NCBI RefSeq assembly: GCF_019417665.1
Contig: NZ_DXUU01000052.1
Location: forward strand, 1 to 16,903
Reading direction: 5' to 3'
Length of the DNA stretch: 16,903 nt
Source: Ruminococcus sp.
GTDB lineage: Bacteria; Bacillota; Clostridia; Oscillospirales; Ruminococcaceae
A model generated the notes under the pieces. It saw only the letters and a program-made list of their open reading frames with translations. It did not search any database and was not told the DNA's origin. The position numbers and the translations under genes were made by a program. This document shows positions 1 through 7,281 of this stretch, piece by piece (within the stretch, counting starts at the first letter, position 1; each line of letters begins with the position of its first letter).

Positions 1-2
1 AT

Positions 3-227
3 TTTGAAAATGGGACACTTTCTGTAAAAAGAACTGTTCAGCGAATCAACAAGCGTGGCAGTTCCGAGGTGATTATCGGTTCTCCAAAGAGCAAAACCTC
101 AATCAGAACTGTGCCAATTCCGATATTTTTGCTGGACTTATTATCACAGCATAAAAAAGATAGTAAGCTATTTTTGCTTTCTGGTACGGCAAAACCTGTG
201 GAACCGAGAACGATGCAATATCGCTTC
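3..227 (+). pseudogene. Tyrosine recombinase (phage-type integrase) fragment
   Basis: The frame is open from the left edge and reads GTLSVKRTVQRINKR, then SPKSKTSIRTVPIP and FLLSGTAKPVEPRTMQYRF. This is the stretch between the first catalytic Arg and the HxxR box in tyrosine recombinases of the Firmicutes integrative-element type. Recognisable similarity stops after MQYRF near base 227. The frame continues to 443 without family-like sequence, and the HxxR box and catalytic Tyr are absent from it. A shifted frame (about 254-350) contains the string QIFVNICFKSNVVSM, which could be a decayed HTFA-type box, but this is weak. I call it a truncated remnant whose 5' part lies outside the window. It marks the left side of the locus as a likely old integration site. 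The GTG at 69 is an internal codon, not a start. Confidence 0.7.
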
Positions 228-428
228 AATGCAGATGAAGAGGAGTTATGTAAGCAGACTTTGCTTATCAGCTTAAATTTATTTGCCGTCAGATTTTTGT
301 CAATATCTGTTTTAAAAGTAACGTGGTTTCTATGTATTTTCTTGTTTTGTCCATGTATGGGCGGAATTGACGAAAGATTGTCTCTTTCTTTTCAAATATT
401 ATACCATACTGGAATTTGTTTATACAGC

Positions 429-457
429 TTGATTTTTGGTTGAATTTGTGGTATTAT
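429..457 (+). promoter_or_regulatory. Probable sigma-A promoter of the agrA/agrC-like operon
   Basis: TTGATT (429-434) and TATTAT (452-457) are separated by exactly 17 bp and lie 30 bp before the response-regulator start. No TACC-type half-site pair like those at 2486, 2763 and 10579 is visible here. The sensor genes may therefore be expressed without feedback from their own regulator. This is inference from motif spacing only. Confidence 0.5.
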
Positions 458-487
458 TTTGTAAAAAGAAAGAGAGGCAAATACAAA

Positions 488-1204
488 ATGATTCGAATCG
501 CAATTTGTGATGATGACAAGACTGTTTGCGAACAATTAGAGAGAATAATTTCCAAATTCAATGTAAAATATGAGTATAATCTGCAATATGATAGTTATAC
601 AACGTGTGAATTACTTTATCAGCATATTTGCGAGCAAGAGAAATATCATTTAATATTTTTGGATATCGAATTTCCACAGATGAACGGAAATGAATTTGGT
701 GATATGCTCCGAAGATGTATGAAGGATTTCGATACACAAATTATTTTCATTTCCGCAAAGCAAGAATATGCAATGGAGCTATTTAAAGTAAGACCAATTG
801 AATTTCTAGTCAAACCAATTGAAGAAGACAGGGTGATAACAAGTTTATTGAACTTTCTGACATATTATGAAAGTGCAAATCAATTTTTAGAATATAATTA
901 TGAAAACATAAGACATCGGATTCGTGTAGATGAAATTCTGTATCTACAGAGTGAACGAAAGAAACTGCAAATCCATACAGTAAAACAAGTAATATCTACA
1001 TATGGTAAAATTTCAGACATCATTATTACAATGAGAGAACATTTTATTATAATTAAGCGAGGCGTAGCAGTAAACATCAGGCATGTAGTGGATAGCACTT
1101 CCAGTGATATTTTATTATCGAATGGAGAGCATTTGAAAATTAGTAGAGGATATCAAGATGAGGTGCGAGATCGACTTGCTGGATTATATTTTGTAAGGTT
1201 ATAA
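488..1204 (+). CDS. AgrA-like LytTR-family response regulator
   Basis: A cytoplasmic two-component response regulator of 238 residues. The N-terminal receiver domain (about 1-120) has the acidic pocket at Asp8-Asp10, the phosphoacceptor Asp59 in LIFLDIEF, Ser89 in FISA and Lys109 in FLVKPIE. The C-terminal LytTR DNA-binding domain (about 136-236) has the hallmarks DEILYLQSERKK, FIIIKRGVAVNIRHV and LKISRGYQDEV. Length and order match AgrA/VirR-type regulators. I start at the ATG at 488, preceded by GAGAGG at 471-476, because the MIRIAICDDD receiver start follows directly; an upstream in-frame start at 416 would add unrelated residues. The kinase gene follows after 10 bp, so the pair is an operon. 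Its expected targets are the paired half-sites at 2486, 2763 and 10579. The family is certain; the AgrA role rests on the adjacent agrD and agrB genes. Confidence 0.93.
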   Translation: MIRIAICDDDKTVCEQLERIISKFNVKYEYNLQYDSYTTCELLYQHICEQEKYHLIFLDIEFPQMNGNEFGDMLRRCMKDFDTQIIFISAKQEYAMELFKVRPIEFLVKPIEEDRVITSLLNFLTYYESANQFLEYNYENIRHRIRVDEILYLQSERKKLQIHTVKQVISTYGKISDIIITMREHFIIIKRGVAVNIRHVVDSTSSDILLSNGEHLKISRGYQDEVRDRLAGLYFVRL

Positions 1205-1214
1205 GGAGTTTAGC

Positions 1215-2426
1215 ATGGAAACAATGTTGTACTTAACATCTAATTTGGTACATGTATATGCAGTCTATATTTTTATTCAAACGTTTTTGGGGAAAAGTCG
1301 ATTTCGACATCATACGGAATTTTTAACCTATTTGGCTTATTATATTTTGAATAGTGTTTCCTATCTGTTGTTTGATCAACAAACTATAAATATATTGATG
1401 AATATAACGCCAATATTTATAATTACGCTTCAATATGAAAAAGTCTCTCTTTTGAAAAGAATATTTGCAGCATTATCTGCCTGTGCATTGGGAATGTTTT
1501 TTGATTGGCTCATGGTTTCCATTTCTATGAGTACTGTTTTGATTCAGAGCAGTCTTGTACAATGCATTTTGTATTTGATATTTTCATTTCTGTTTCGGAA
1601 GTTCTATCATCCTGATAGAAACTTTATTGCAAGATCAAGATATACATGGTTCCTGATTTTAATTGCAGTGGGAACCATAGGAATTGGAATTCTCACAATT
1701 AATGAGAACAGTTCCCACGATATGCTGATTGCAATGGTGCTATTGATGATTAACTTCCTGAATTTCTATATGTATGATCGTGATTTAAAAAATTTACTGA
1801 CAGAGCATACACTGAAAATGATAGAAACTTCGAATCGGGCATATCAAAATCAACTGCATATTATGAGTGAATCGCAAAAAAGAATTCGTTTTTTACGGCA
1901 TGATATGAAAAACCATATGCAAAAACTGAGGAATTTTATTTCACAGAATAAATCTCAAGAAGCACTTCATTATTTAGATGAAATGAAAGAATTCATAACT
2001 GTTAAAAACGATTTTGTGAATACAGGAAATGAAGATATAAATTGTCTCTTAAATTACAAATTGACTCTTGCGCAAGAGATGGGCGTAGAGTTTATATGTG
2101 ATATTGTTTTGCCGGATAAATTGAATATTAGCACATTTGATTTGACAGCTATTTTTGGAAATCTACTGGATAATGCACTGCATGCATTGGAACATGTGGA
2201 AAAGAAAGTGTTGATAATTCGGATTGAATATATCAAAGGACTGATTCGTTTAGATATGGAGAATACATATGATTCCCAATGGAAATCAAATCAAGACGGC
2301 GAGGAACATGGTCTTGGTTTATTAAGTGTTAAAAACACATTAAAACGATATCATGGAAAACTGTATATTTCACCAACAGATACCAAATACTGTGTGACAG
2401 CAGTTTTTTATAATGGACTGGATTAA
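1215..2426 (+). CDS. AgrC-like GHKL sensor histidine kinase
   Basis: A membrane sensor kinase of 403 residues, the likely receptor for the thiolactone peptide made by this locus. The first ~190 residues form six or seven hydrophobic segments, the usual AgrC sensor layout. A cytoplasmic linker leads to the H-box FLRHDMKNH, with His229 the probable phosphorylation site. The ATPase part has the N-box IFGNLLDNALHAL (Asn316, Asn320) and the G-box HGLGLLSVKNTL (from His366), typical of HATPase_c_5/GHKL kinases. The start ATG at 1215 has AAGGAG at 1203-1208, overlapping the regulator's stop codon, so the two are translationally coupled. A strong terminator follows at 2446. The gene is intact. It could sense another ligand, but the two agrD genes and agrB nearby make the peptide the best candidate. 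Confidence 0.92.
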   Translation: METMLYLTSNLVHVYAVYIFIQTFLGKSRFRHHTEFLTYLAYYILNSVSYLLFDQQTINILMNITPIFIITLQYEKVSLLKRIFAALSACALGMFFDWLMVSISMSTVLIQSSLVQCILYLIFSFLFRKFYHPDRNFIARSRYTWFLILIAVGTIGIGILTINENSSHDMLIAMVLLMINFLNFYMYDRDLKNLLTEHTLKMIETSNRAYQNQLHIMSESQKRIRFLRHDMKNHMQKLRNFISQNKSQEALHYLDEMKEFITVKNDFVNTGNEDINCLLNYKLTLAQEMGVEFICDIVLPDKLNISTFDLTAIFGNLLDNALHALEHVEKKVLIIRIEYIKGLIRLDMENTYDSQWKSNQDGEEHGLGLLSVKNTLKRYHGKLYISPTDTKYCVTAVFYNGLD

Positions 2427-2445
2427 AATATAGATGTAAAGAATG

Positions 2446-2477
2446 AACCGGGTGTTTTGAAAAAATACCCGGTTTTT
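2446..2477 (+). terminator. Rho-independent terminator of the sensor operon
   Basis: AACCGGGT (2446-2453) pairs perfectly with ACCCGGTT (2467-2474) and is followed by a T-run. It lies 20 bp after the kinase stop. The T-run runs directly into the first operator copy, the same order as at the other two copies. Confidence 0.88.
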
Positions 2478-2485
2478 GCATTTTG

Positions 2486-2547
2486 TACCCAAAAATCGTA
2501 CAACTCGTGCCATAAGTTAGTTTTTGTTCTGTATTTTTTGATATAAT
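2486..2547 (+). promoter_or_regulatory. AgrA/LytTR-type operator and promoter, copy A
   Basis: Half-sites TACCCAAAA (2486-2494) and TGCCATAAG (2508-2516) lie 22 bp apart start to start, two helical turns, as expected for LytTR direct repeats. An extended -10, TGATATAAT, ends at 2547. There is no good -35, which fits a promoter needing an activator. The same arrangement occurs at 2763 and 10579. This copy points into a stretch without a convincing gene. Confidence 0.65.
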
Positions 2548-2553
2548 ATTGGT

Positions 2554-2755
2554 TGAATAATAGTAAAAAAGAAAATGCTATTATTTAAGAACAAAAGAAA
2601 AGATACAAAACGAGAAGAATTACGCAGAGGAACTGCTGTAAAGCAATGAATTTGCATGGAACAGAAGAATAAAAACTGTAAAGACCTTTGATAAATCAAC
2701 AGGTCAATTGTTCTGTTTTCTATGTGACATTTAGTTGCTTTCAGCAGTTTTTCTG
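2554..2755 (+). ncRNA. Candidate agr-controlled regulatory RNA (RNAIII-like position)
   Basis: The ~200 bases between promoter copy A and the terminator before copy B hold no recognisable protein gene but have clear folding potential. GACCTTTGA (2683-2691) pairs with TCAACAGGTC (2696-2705) with one bulged C. AACAGAA (2660-2666) pairs with TTCTGTT (2711-2717) around it. AACTGCTG (2631-2638) pairs with CAGCAGTT (2742-2749), which is followed by a T-run. In staphylococcal agr a regulatory RNA, RNAIII, is driven by a second AgrA promoter; the arrangement here is analogous, not demonstrably homologous. The tract 2708-2721 can also pair, with one mismatch and two G-U pairs, to 3096-3109 over the ribosome binding site of the vWA toxin gene. 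A 24-codon reading frame lies inside. The transcript ends are estimates. Confidence 0.5.
2575..2649 (+). CDS. Possible 24-residue basic peptide within the candidate RNA
   Basis: ATG at 2575 opens a 24-codon frame beginning MLLFKNKRKDTKREEL and ending TAVKQ, rich in Lys and Arg. Upstream bases are A/G-rich (GTAAAAAAGAAA) but lack a proper Shine-Dalgarno core. An 8-codon frame starting at 2646 overlaps its stop as ATGA. I know no family for it. It could be a small peptide from the RNA, as RNAIII encodes delta-haemolysin, or chance. Confidence 0.22.
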   Translation: MLLFKNKRKDTKREELRRGTAVKQ

Positions 2756-2760
2756 CATTT
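2742..2760 (+). terminator. Terminator-like end of the candidate RNA
   Basis: CAGCAGTT (2742-2749) can close a long-range stem with AACTGCTG at 2631-2638 and runs into TTTTT. A local GCAG/CTGC hairpin (2744-2756) is the alternative. Clear terminators directly precede operator copies A and C, with the same TTTTTGCATTT-like tail, which supports a terminator here. It is weaker than the others. Confidence 0.45.
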
Positions 2761-2762
2761 CA

Positions 2763-2823
2763 TACCCAAAAATCGTACAACTCGTACCATAAGTCATTTT
2801 TTTGTCAATTAATATGATATAAT
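2763..2823 (+). promoter_or_regulatory. AgrA/LytTR-type operator and promoter, copy B
   Basis: TACCCAAAA (2763-2771) and TACCATAAG (2785-2793) are 22 bp apart. TGATATAAT ends at 2823, with 24 bp between the second half-site and the -10, the same as in copy C. It drives agrD1 and, by position, the vWA toxin gene. Confidence 0.68.
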
Positions 2824-2829
2824 GTCAAC

Positions 2830-2919
2830 AGGATGAGTCGTCTCATCAAAACGTATAATCATTATGCCGATAGCATCTGTGAGAGCTATTGGAGCACTTC
2901 AAAGAAAGGAAAATGTATT
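2830..2919 (+). promoter_or_regulatory. Conserved hairpin leader of agrD1
   Basis: The 5' untranslated leader holds a perfect GATGAG-TCGT-CTCATC hairpin (2832-2847) and an ATAGC/GCTAT stem (2870-2874 with 2885-2889). Both stems recur before agrD2, while loop and linker bases vary. The Shine-Dalgarno AAAGGA (2905-2910) follows. A regulatory role is inferred. Confidence 0.45.
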
Positions 2920-3075
2920 ATGAAATCAATTGTAAACCGATTTATGATGATGTTTGGAGGTGTATTTGCTGCATTTGCGTTGATAATTGCAACGATTTCC
3001 GCAAATTCTGCCTGCATGTGGATTACACATCAACCGAAGCTGCCAGATGATGTGCGGAAACTGCGCAAGTTTTAA
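2920..3075 (+). CDS. agrD: AgrD-like cyclic peptide autoinducer precursor, copy 1
   Basis: A 51-residue precursor of a thiolactone quorum-sensing peptide. It has an amphipathic N-terminal helix (MKSIVNRFMMMFGGVFAAFA), then SACMWIT followed by the acidic/proline tail HQPKLPDDVRKL. This layout matches clostridial AgrD; the Clostridium perfringens peptide has SACLWFT then HQP. By analogy AgrB would cut after Thr36 and join its carboxyl to Cys32, giving a five-residue ring Cys-Met-Trp-Ile-Thr. I start at ATG 2920, 10 bases after AAAGGA, because the upstream frame is leader sequence. No agrB lies beside this copy, so processing would rely on the agrB at 10890. The toxin gene follows 36 bp downstream. 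The sequence is nearly identical to the copy at 10735. Confidence 0.92.
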   Translation: MKSIVNRFMMMFGGVFAAFALIIATISANSACMWITHQPKLPDDVRKLRKF

Positions 3076-3111
3076 TTCGTATCAAAAATGTATTCAGAAA
3101 GGAGAACAGTA

Positions 3112-6100
3112 ATGAATCACAAATTAACCAGTGTTTTTGCCGGAGTGTTATCAATTTTATGTGTCGGTCAGGCAGTAATACCAGTTGTCAGCAGTGCCGA
3201 AGAAATGACTGCTGCTGAATCTTTTGCTACACCAGTGGCAGAACAGACTGAGGTTGTCTATGCAAACGATCTTACAATTCATGGTTATGTGCAGAAAGGA
3301 ACTGTTGATGGTTTTACGGCAAGAGATAACGAGCCGGCTTATGTACGTATTTTTAACGGTGATTGGGCTGAGATTGCAACTGCTGAAGTTGCTGCTGACG
3401 GCAGTTATACTGTAACTGCAAGCGGCTCAGAGGTGTATCATGTCAAATTTGAGTGTAACGGCTATCTTCCGTTCTACTTGAAAGATTTTGGAACGGGAAG
3501 CTATCAGGTTGGTTCCGGAGATTCGGACAATACGGTAACACTCGTGCCCGGAGACACCACATACAATGCGGATAACGACAACCAATGGAGCGATGATGTC
3601 TTAAACAGTAACGACATTACATATGTGCAGGACTGTGTTGGTGCAACTTCCTACGTTGCAACGGATTTCAATCTGTCAATGGATCTAAATGACAATGGAA
3701 TCATTACACAGGAGGAACTGGACGAATTCTGTGCGTTCTATACCAATTTGGATGACAACTCTCCCTATGATTTGTCTGATGAAAGTGCCGATATTGACTA
3801 TTTTGATGTCAATGACGACGGTATCATCAATCGTTATGACTACTATCTCATGTATGATTTGGTTTACAATGAGAGAAGTCCCGAAATTGTAAATATACCC
3901 GATCTTACCGACGACGGTATTTTTGACATAAATGATTTACAGCCGTTCTGGAATCGTATCAGCGAAGCAAATGATCCGGACAAATGGATCTGGGTTTATA
4001 ACCATGACATGAATCGTGATGGTATTGTCAACAGCGATGATTTCATCACGGAAAGACTTGATTACTACGGAAATCCACCTCTTCCATCGGGAAATTACCA
4101 TTCTTACATGGACAAGAACGGTAATGGATGCATTGACGAGTCTGACGTGGCATGGTTCCAAGCAGCATATAACTTGTATGGGGATCTGGATTGGGATCAG
4201 GCGTTCAAGCGTACATTAACACTCGACGCAAACGGAAAGTTCAACTGGAGCTTGAATCTGCATGATACGAATCTGAATCTAAATGGCTGTGCGCTCTATG
4301 TCGGAGACAGCATGTCCTTTACAACCGACATTCCGAAATTCTGGGATAACGGCGAAGGCGCTGAGCTGAATATTAGCGGCGGTTATTTGGAAACAGGAAA
4401 CAATTTCGTGTTCCGCACAGCATCTCCCGATGGATGGGACGGAACAGCCGGACAAAATATGTATTTAAACGGCGGCTCTGTTGTAATCGGCGGAGACTTT
4501 AACTTTGGTCAGGCAAATTGTTACGATACGCTTTGGATGACCAATGACAATGATTATCTGGAAATCAATCATAACTGGAACTACATAACTCTTACCGACA
4601 TGGAGGGTAAATGGACAGCCGGACTGATCAATTTTCAAGGTCCGACATGGGAAGTAAACGAGGCTTCTGGTGAAAAATCAGTTTACTCTTCCGGCACACA
4701 TTCTATTCGTTTCTACTATCCGGATGGCAGACAGACGATTCTGTGGGATAATCCGAATGAATACATCAACGCAGAAGACGGAACGCCCAATACCCTGCGT
4801 ACATTCAACTTTGATTATATTGATCCTACCACCGGTGAATGCCTTGGACTAATCTTCCCGAATGGTTACAGCGAAGAACTGTATTGGTTCCGTCCATGGT
4901 TTGAAATTCCTGAGTGGATACCTTATGAACAATGGAAAAATTATCCTGATACAGATAGGGACGGACTTCCTGATAAGGTAGAAAAATATATTGGTACTGA
5001 TCCGGAAAAAGTAGATACCGATGGAGATGGATTGTCAGATTATGATGAGCTGTTTAAGTCTGTAACCAATCCAACTCTGTATGATACTGATAATGATAGT
5101 ATTAACGATGGTCTAGAAGATTTCGATAATGATAATTTGAATAATCTTGAAGAGATTGAAAATAAAACAGATTGTCGTAATGAAGATACAGACAGTGATG
5201 GTTTAACGGACGGTGAAGAAGTCAAGATTTATCATTCCGATCCTTTAAAGGAAGATACAGACGGCGATACTCTGACTGATGGCGATGACGTCGCTCTTGG
5301 TTTCGATCCTACTTTACCTGACACAGACTTTAACGGAATCTTAGACTGTGATGAAAAGATAAGCCAGACATTGACGCTTAATGTAGATGACGAAACTAAT
5401 CCGATTGAATCGGTTACGGTTTCCTTTAAAGGTACAGGTAATATCAATAAAAATACATCCATCACGGACATCATGGGAAAGGATGTACTCTGCTCCAATG
5501 TTGTAGGATTGGTAGGCAATCCGTATGATATTAACTCCACCTCGCAGTTTGACGAAGCAGAACTCAGCTTTAAGATTAGAAAGAACTGTCTTGGTGAAAC
5601 TACATTTGACGAGCTTGCTATTTTGTGGTATAATGAGGACGAACAAACGTTCGAACTTGTTGACTGCACGCTGGATTCTACAAATAGTGTTGTAAAGGCG
5701 ACTTTACCACATTTCAGCAAATACATGATCGTCAACCGCAGCGAATGGGCGGAAGCTTGGGCTACCAGTCTGGATTACTCAAAGTACGACTCGTATAATG
5801 TTGTATATGCGATTGACTGCTCCGGAAGCATGGATGACTTAGACCCTGAGCCGAGTGCCAATGGAACTGCAAGCAAGAGACATATGGCAGCCAATATTTT
5901 AATTGGCGCTATGGAAGAAGATGATCAGGCTGCGGTAATCGGATTTAATTACACGACAAGTCAGCTTTGTGATTTCACAAGCGATCAAAGCGTTTTAAAA
6001 TCCTCATTGTACAATTTATATCAGGAAGGCTCGACCAACTTTAATCCTGTTTTAAGCGAGTCAATTTCTAAATTAAAAGCAAGCACAGAAACCTCCGAAG

Positions 6101-7281
6101 AAAAGATCGGAAAAATGGTCATACTGATGTCAGACGGCGGTATGCTGGATGAATTGGATGAGCCTTTAAACGAAACTTTATTAGCGGAAGCTAAAGCAGC
6201 GGATATTAAGATTTATACGATTGGTATCGGTGCAGAGGTTGATGAGGAAATTCTGCATAGGATTGCAGAATTGACAGGCGGCGAGTATTACTACGCTTCG
6301 ACGAATGAAGAAATATCTGATCTTTATACTGAAATAGGTGTTGCCCGAGCAAAAGAAATTGACATGACTGATTTCGATGAGGACGGTTTGCCGGATATCT
6401 TTGAAGTTGTTGGAATGCAGTTACAGGATGGTACTGTTATTCATACTGATTCAAATGAACCTGATACAGATGGCGATGGGTTATTGGATGGGGAAGAAAT
6501 AACAGTACATTACAATGAGATTCTCGGCACAGTAACTTTTACTATGAATTCTGATCCAAATCTTGAGGATACAGATGGAGATGGACTTTTAGATAATGAC
6601 GAAATGAACATTATTCAAGGAAATATAGTCTATACTTCATCACCATTAAATAATGATACAGATGAAGATGGGATTTTTGATAAATATGATAGTGAGCCAT
6701 TAAAATCAAATCCATCTTATGATCGCGAAGCTGCACGTGCATATGCACAAAAGTGGAGTGGAGACATCGACACAATTGGTGCGATATTTAATACAGCTCA
6801 ATATCCGGATTTGTCAAACATAGGAGACTGCGCTAATTTTGTTTCACAATGTTTGAACGCAGGCGGATATGAAATGAATGATCAATGGTATATGGGTAAA
6901 TCAGGAAATGTTTTCTCATACATAATGAGTATTATTCGTCCGACTGGTAATGGAGCTTATGGATGGACAGTTAACTGGGCTGTTGCATTCGATCAATATG
7001 AATATTTTAGTTCTGAAGAATATGCAATGTATTCGATAACGATTAAGCCTGATGAATCAATCGGTGAAGCGATTAAAGGATATAACGTAAGACCCGGAGA
7101 TTTGTTGTATTTTTGTAATGGAGGAGAAAATCCTACACATGCCACAATTATTACAAGTGTTGAAGACAATGATATCAAATTTTGTGGACATAATAAACCT
7201 AGGCTTAACTATCGATTATCTGATGCGAGAGAAGGTTATGATCAAGTTATTATTGTTTGTTTAGTTGGTGATATTTCTTGA
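3112..7281 (+). CDS. Secreted vWA polymorphic toxin with calcium repeats and a C-terminal amidase-like domain
   Basis: A 1389-residue exported protein. In order it has: a signal peptide (1-29, probable cut VSSA/EE); a beta domain (about 53-130); five EF-hand/dockerin-like loops (about 149-355, e.g. DLNDNGIITQEEL, DVNDDGIINRYDY, DMNRDGIVNSDDF); a large unnamed module (about 368-600); thrombospondin-3-like DxDxDG repeats (about 612-750); a beta region; a vWA domain (about 893-1085) with an intact MIDAS start DCSGSM (Asp902); more calcium repeats (about 1087-1197); and a C-terminal Cys/His domain with DCANFVSQCLNAGG (Cys1240) and THATIIT (His1343), like the putative amidase family Amidase_6. The tip probably attacks peptidoglycan. 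The start at 3112 is chosen for AAAGGAG at 3098-3104 and the signal peptide; 3088 lacks both. It follows agrD1 and overlaps a likely immunity gene. Domains are well supported; toxin activity is inferred. Confidence 0.88.
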   Translation: MNHKLTSVFAGVLSILCVGQAVIPVVSSAEEMTAAESFATPVAEQTEVVYANDLTIHGYVQKGTVDGFTARDNEPAYVRIFNGDWAEIATAEVAADGSYTVTASGSEVYHVKFECNGYLPFYLKDFGTGSYQVGSGDSDNTVTLVPGDTTYNADNDNQWSDDVLNSNDITYVQDCVGATSYVATDFNLSMDLNDNGIITQEELDEFCAFYTNLDDNSPYDLSDESADIDYFDVNDDGIINRYDYYLMYDLVYNERSPEIVNIPDLTDDGIFDINDLQPFWNRISEANDPDKWIWVYNHDMNRDGIVNSDDFITERLDYYGNPPLPSGNYHSYMDKNGNGCIDESDVAWFQAAYNLYGDLDWDQAFKRTLTLDANGKFNWSLNLHDTNLNLNGCALYVGDSMSFTTDIPKFWDNGEGAELNISGGYLETGNNFVFRTASPDGWDGTAGQNMYLNGGSVVIGGDFNFGQANCYDTLWMTNDNDYLEINHNWNYITLTDMEGKWTAGLINFQGPTWEVNEASGEKSVYSSGTHSIRFYYPDGRQTILWDNPNEYINAEDGTPNTLRTFNFDYIDPTTGECLGLIFPNGYSEELYWFRPWFEIPEWIPYEQWKNYPDTDRDGLPDKVEKYIGTDPEKVDTDGDGLSDYDELFKSVTNPTLYDTDNDSINDGLEDFDNDNLNNLEEIENKTDCRNEDTDSDGLTDGEEVKIYHSDPLKEDTDGDTLTDGDDVALGFDPTLPDTDFNGILDCDEKISQTLTLNVDDETNPIESVTVSFKGTGNINKNTSITDIMGKDVLCSNVVGLVGNPYDINSTSQFDEAELSFKIRKNCLGETTFDELAILWYNEDEQTFELVDCTLDSTNSVVKATLPHFSKYMIVNRSEWAEAWATSLDYSKYDSYNVVYAIDCSGSMDDLDPEPSANGTASKRHMAANILIGAMEEDDQAAVIGFNYTTSQLCDFTSDQSVLKSSLYNLYQEGSTNFNPVLSESISKLKASTETSEEKIGKMVILMSDGGMLDELDEPLNETLLAEAKAADIKIYTIGIGAEVDEEILHRIAELTGGEYYYASTNEEISDLYTEIGVARAKEIDMTDFDEDGLPDIFEVVGMQLQDGTVIHTDSNEPDTDGDGLLDGEEITVHYNEILGTVTFTMNSDPNLEDTDGDGLLDNDEMNIIQGNIVYTSSPLNNDTDEDGIFDKYDSEPLKSNPSYDREAARAYAQKWSGDIDTIGAIFNTAQYPDLSNIGDCANFVSQCLNAGGYEMNDQWYMGKSGNVFSYIMSIIRPTGNGAYGWTVNWAVAFDQYEYFSSEEYAMYSITIKPDESIGEAIKGYNVRPGDLLYFCNGGENPTHATIITSVEDNDIKFCGHNKPRLNYRLSDAREGYDQVIIVCLVGDIS
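3262..4911 (+). repeat. Shared N-terminal delivery module, vWA-protein copy
   Basis: This coding stretch is co-linear with about 12163-13770 of the Rhs gene. Shared protein landmarks include GYLPFYLKDFGTGSY, PGDTTYNADxDNQWSDDV, LNLHDTNLNL, VGDSMSFTTDIPKFW and GGDFNFGQANCYDT. Both copies end with YWFRPWF, after which the scaffolds differ completely. Confidence 0.85.
5569..6585 (+). repeat. vWA homology block, full-length gene copy
   Basis: This 1017-bp block runs co-linearly with 7989-9005 and appears gap-free. Long shared runs include GGCGGCGAGTATTACTACGC. It ends in the calcium repeat (DTDGDG) just before the toxin tips diverge, so it is a natural crossover region for swapping tips. Confidence 0.85.

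Larger units (their letters stand above)
2757..3075 (+). repeat. Direct repeat copy 1 (operator, leader and agrD)
   Basis: This ~320-bp stretch matches 10572-10890 base for base without visible gaps over most of its length and with few substitutions. It covers the operator, promoter, leader hairpins and all of agrD. The copies lie 7.8 kb apart in the same orientation, so recombination between them could delete the whole vWA and EndoU region. Confidence 0.9.

Noticed and set aside
69..443. Independent 124-codon gene starting at GTG 69
   Set aside because: The integrase homology extends upstream of 69 to the window edge, and the part after 227 has no family-like sequence and includes the probable promoter region of the regulator gene.
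3556..4170. Dockerin-like calcium loops suggesting a cellulosome component
   Set aside because: There are five spread EF-hand-like loops, not the paired ~22-residue repeat of a true dockerin. No carbohydrate-active enzyme domain is present and the same module heads an Rhs toxin, so a cellulosomal role is not supported.
5620..5640. TATAAT-containing sequence (GTGGTATAATGAGGA) as an internal promoter; the same at 8046
   Set aside because: It lies within a conserved protein-coding stretch (LWYNEDE) and no convincing -35 is visible. The codons explain the motif.
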